Assembly (NCBI GenBank): GCA_025966435.1
Contig: JAICRQ010000257.1
Location: 1-5,550 of the forward strand
Origin: Anaerolineales bacterium
Lineage (GTDB): Bacteria > Chloroflexota > Anaerolineae > Anaerolineales > Villigracilaceae
Reading direction: 5' to 3'
DNA length: 5,550 bases
Shown piece after piece: positions 4,847 through 5,550 of this stretch. The position numbers were made by a program, and so were the translations under genes. The stretch's first letter is position 1. The number at the start of each line of letters is the position of its first letter. The notes beneath the pieces were generated by a model, which searched no databases, was not told where the DNA came from, and saw only the letters and a list, made by a program, of their open reading frames with translations.

Positions 4847-5550
4847 ATGAATCCGAAAATCCGCCTCTATAAGGATTTGGAAGAGCTTAGCCAGGCCGCG
4901 GCAGAGCTTTTTGTCGAGCAGGCGCAGTCAATTGCGGCGCGTGAAAATTTTCTTGTTGCGCTCAATGGCGGGAGCACGCCGAACCGCCTCTTTCAGTTGC
5001 TCGCGACAAAGTTTCGTGAGAAAGTAGATTGGATGAGCGTGCATGTCTTCTGGGGTGATGAGCGCTGCGTCCCGCCGGATGATCCGGGCAGCAGTTATGG
5101 GCAAGCGCGGGAGACGTTGCTGAGGCACGTCCCCATTCCTGACTCAAACGTTCACCGTGTGAAAGGTGAGTTAGGACCAGACGAGGCGTCTAAAGATTAT
5201 TCTTTGATCTTGAAGGAATTTGCATCTCCTGGGCTGGCATGGCCACGGTTCGATCTTGTTTACCTCGGCATGGGCGAAGATGGCCACACCGCGTCCCTCT
5301 TTCCTGGCTCTCCTGTGGATGTCTCGGAGCCAACGCTGCCCGTCACTGCACATTATCAGGATCGTCCCGCAAATCGCGTGACCTTGACGCCGGTTGTATT
5401 CAACAGCGCTCGCATGGTCGTTTTCATGGCGACCGGTGAAAAGAAGGCGCAAACCTTAACAGAAGTGTTGAGTGGCAGATATAATCCGGAGTTATATCCT
5501 GCCCAGCGAATCGAGCCAAAAGAGGGACGGCTGCTCTGGCTGGTGGATGA
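4847..5550 (+). CDS. pgl: 6-phosphogluconolactonase, C-terminus cut by window edge
   Basis: Hydrolyses 6-phosphogluconolactone to 6-phosphogluconate, the second step of the oxidative pentose phosphate pathway, in the cytosol. The window holds 234 codons from ATG at 4847 with no stop. Family motifs appear in order: VALNGGSTP (37-45) for phosphate binding, VFWGDERCVPPDD (67-79), and YLGMGEDGHTASLFPGS (139-155) with the likely catalytic His147. NRVTLTP (176-182) and RLLWLVD close to the edge match the family's last strands. Usual length is about 240-250 residues, so only a few are missing. The gene starts four bases after the methyltransferase stop with only weak ribosome-binding complementarity, so translation is probably coupled. 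Neighbours that often accompany pgl, such as zwf or gnd, are not visible and may lie to the right. Confidence 0.95.
   Translation, partial: MNPKIRLYKDLEELSQAAAELFVEQAQSIAARENFLVALNGGSTPNRLFQLLATKFREKVDWMSVHVFWGDERCVPPDDPGSSYGQARETLLRHVPIPDSNVHRVKGELGPDEASKDYSLILKEFASPGLAWPRFDLVYLGMGEDGHTASLFPGSPVDVSEPTLPVTAHYQDRPANRVTLTPVVFNSARMVVFMATGEKKAQTLTEVLSGRYNPELYPAQRIEPKEGRLLWLVD

Noticed and set aside
1..5550. CRISPR array, tRNA, rRNA, insertion sequence or defence system
   Set aside because: No spaced repeats, cloverleaf, rRNA-like stretch, transposase or defence-type protein was found on either strand by reading.

Overview
The window comes from a bacterium of moderate GC content. It was not identified by any search. 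The EF-G-like protein with its SHGGAGKT and DAPGY motifs, the cysteine synthase with a FHGLEGLKHM loop, and leaderless-looking promoters resemble what I recall from Chloroflexota (Anaerolineae-like) genomes. I hold that assignment only moderately.

Left two thirds, minus strand, read right to left. An EF-G-like translational GTPase (4016-1935) has its own sigma-70-type promoter and a strong intrinsic terminator. It is followed by a 90-residue ubiquitin-fold sulfur carrier ending in Gly-Gly (1827-1555). Next comes a non-coding leader, then a PLP-dependent cysteine synthase (1257-307), then a JAMM/Mov34 metallopeptidase (from 307, running off the left edge). The peptidase start overlaps the synthase stop by one base. 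Carrier, synthase and peptidase are the three parts of the CysO-CysM-Mec pathway known from Mycobacterium tuberculosis. There, thiocarboxylated CysO donates sulfur to an aminoacrylate on CysM, and Mec releases cysteine from the CysO C-terminus. The gene order here (cysO, cysM, mec) differs from the mycobacterial one (mec, cysO, cysM).

The most interesting element is the roughly 190-base leader of cysM. A TTGACA/TAAAAT promoter is followed by a 14-codon open reading frame (MKTLNYCLCLRRGS) with two cysteine codons. After it come three mutually exclusive helices: a 1:2 protector overlapping the second Cys codon, a 2:3 antiterminator, and a 3:4 terminator ending in a T-rich tract. This is the full architecture of a ribosome-mediated attenuator that would raise cysM-mec transcription when charged tRNA-Cys is scarce. 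The carrier gene is separated from this control by its own promoter, which predicts a leaderless mRNA, and by a palindrome-based terminator.

Right third, plus strand. Diverging from the EF-G gene are a class I SAM-dependent methyltransferase (4219-4842, TTG start) and, four bases on, a 6-phosphogluconolactonase (from 4847, cut by the right edge). They probably form one transcription unit. I see no functional link between this pair and the cysteine cassette.
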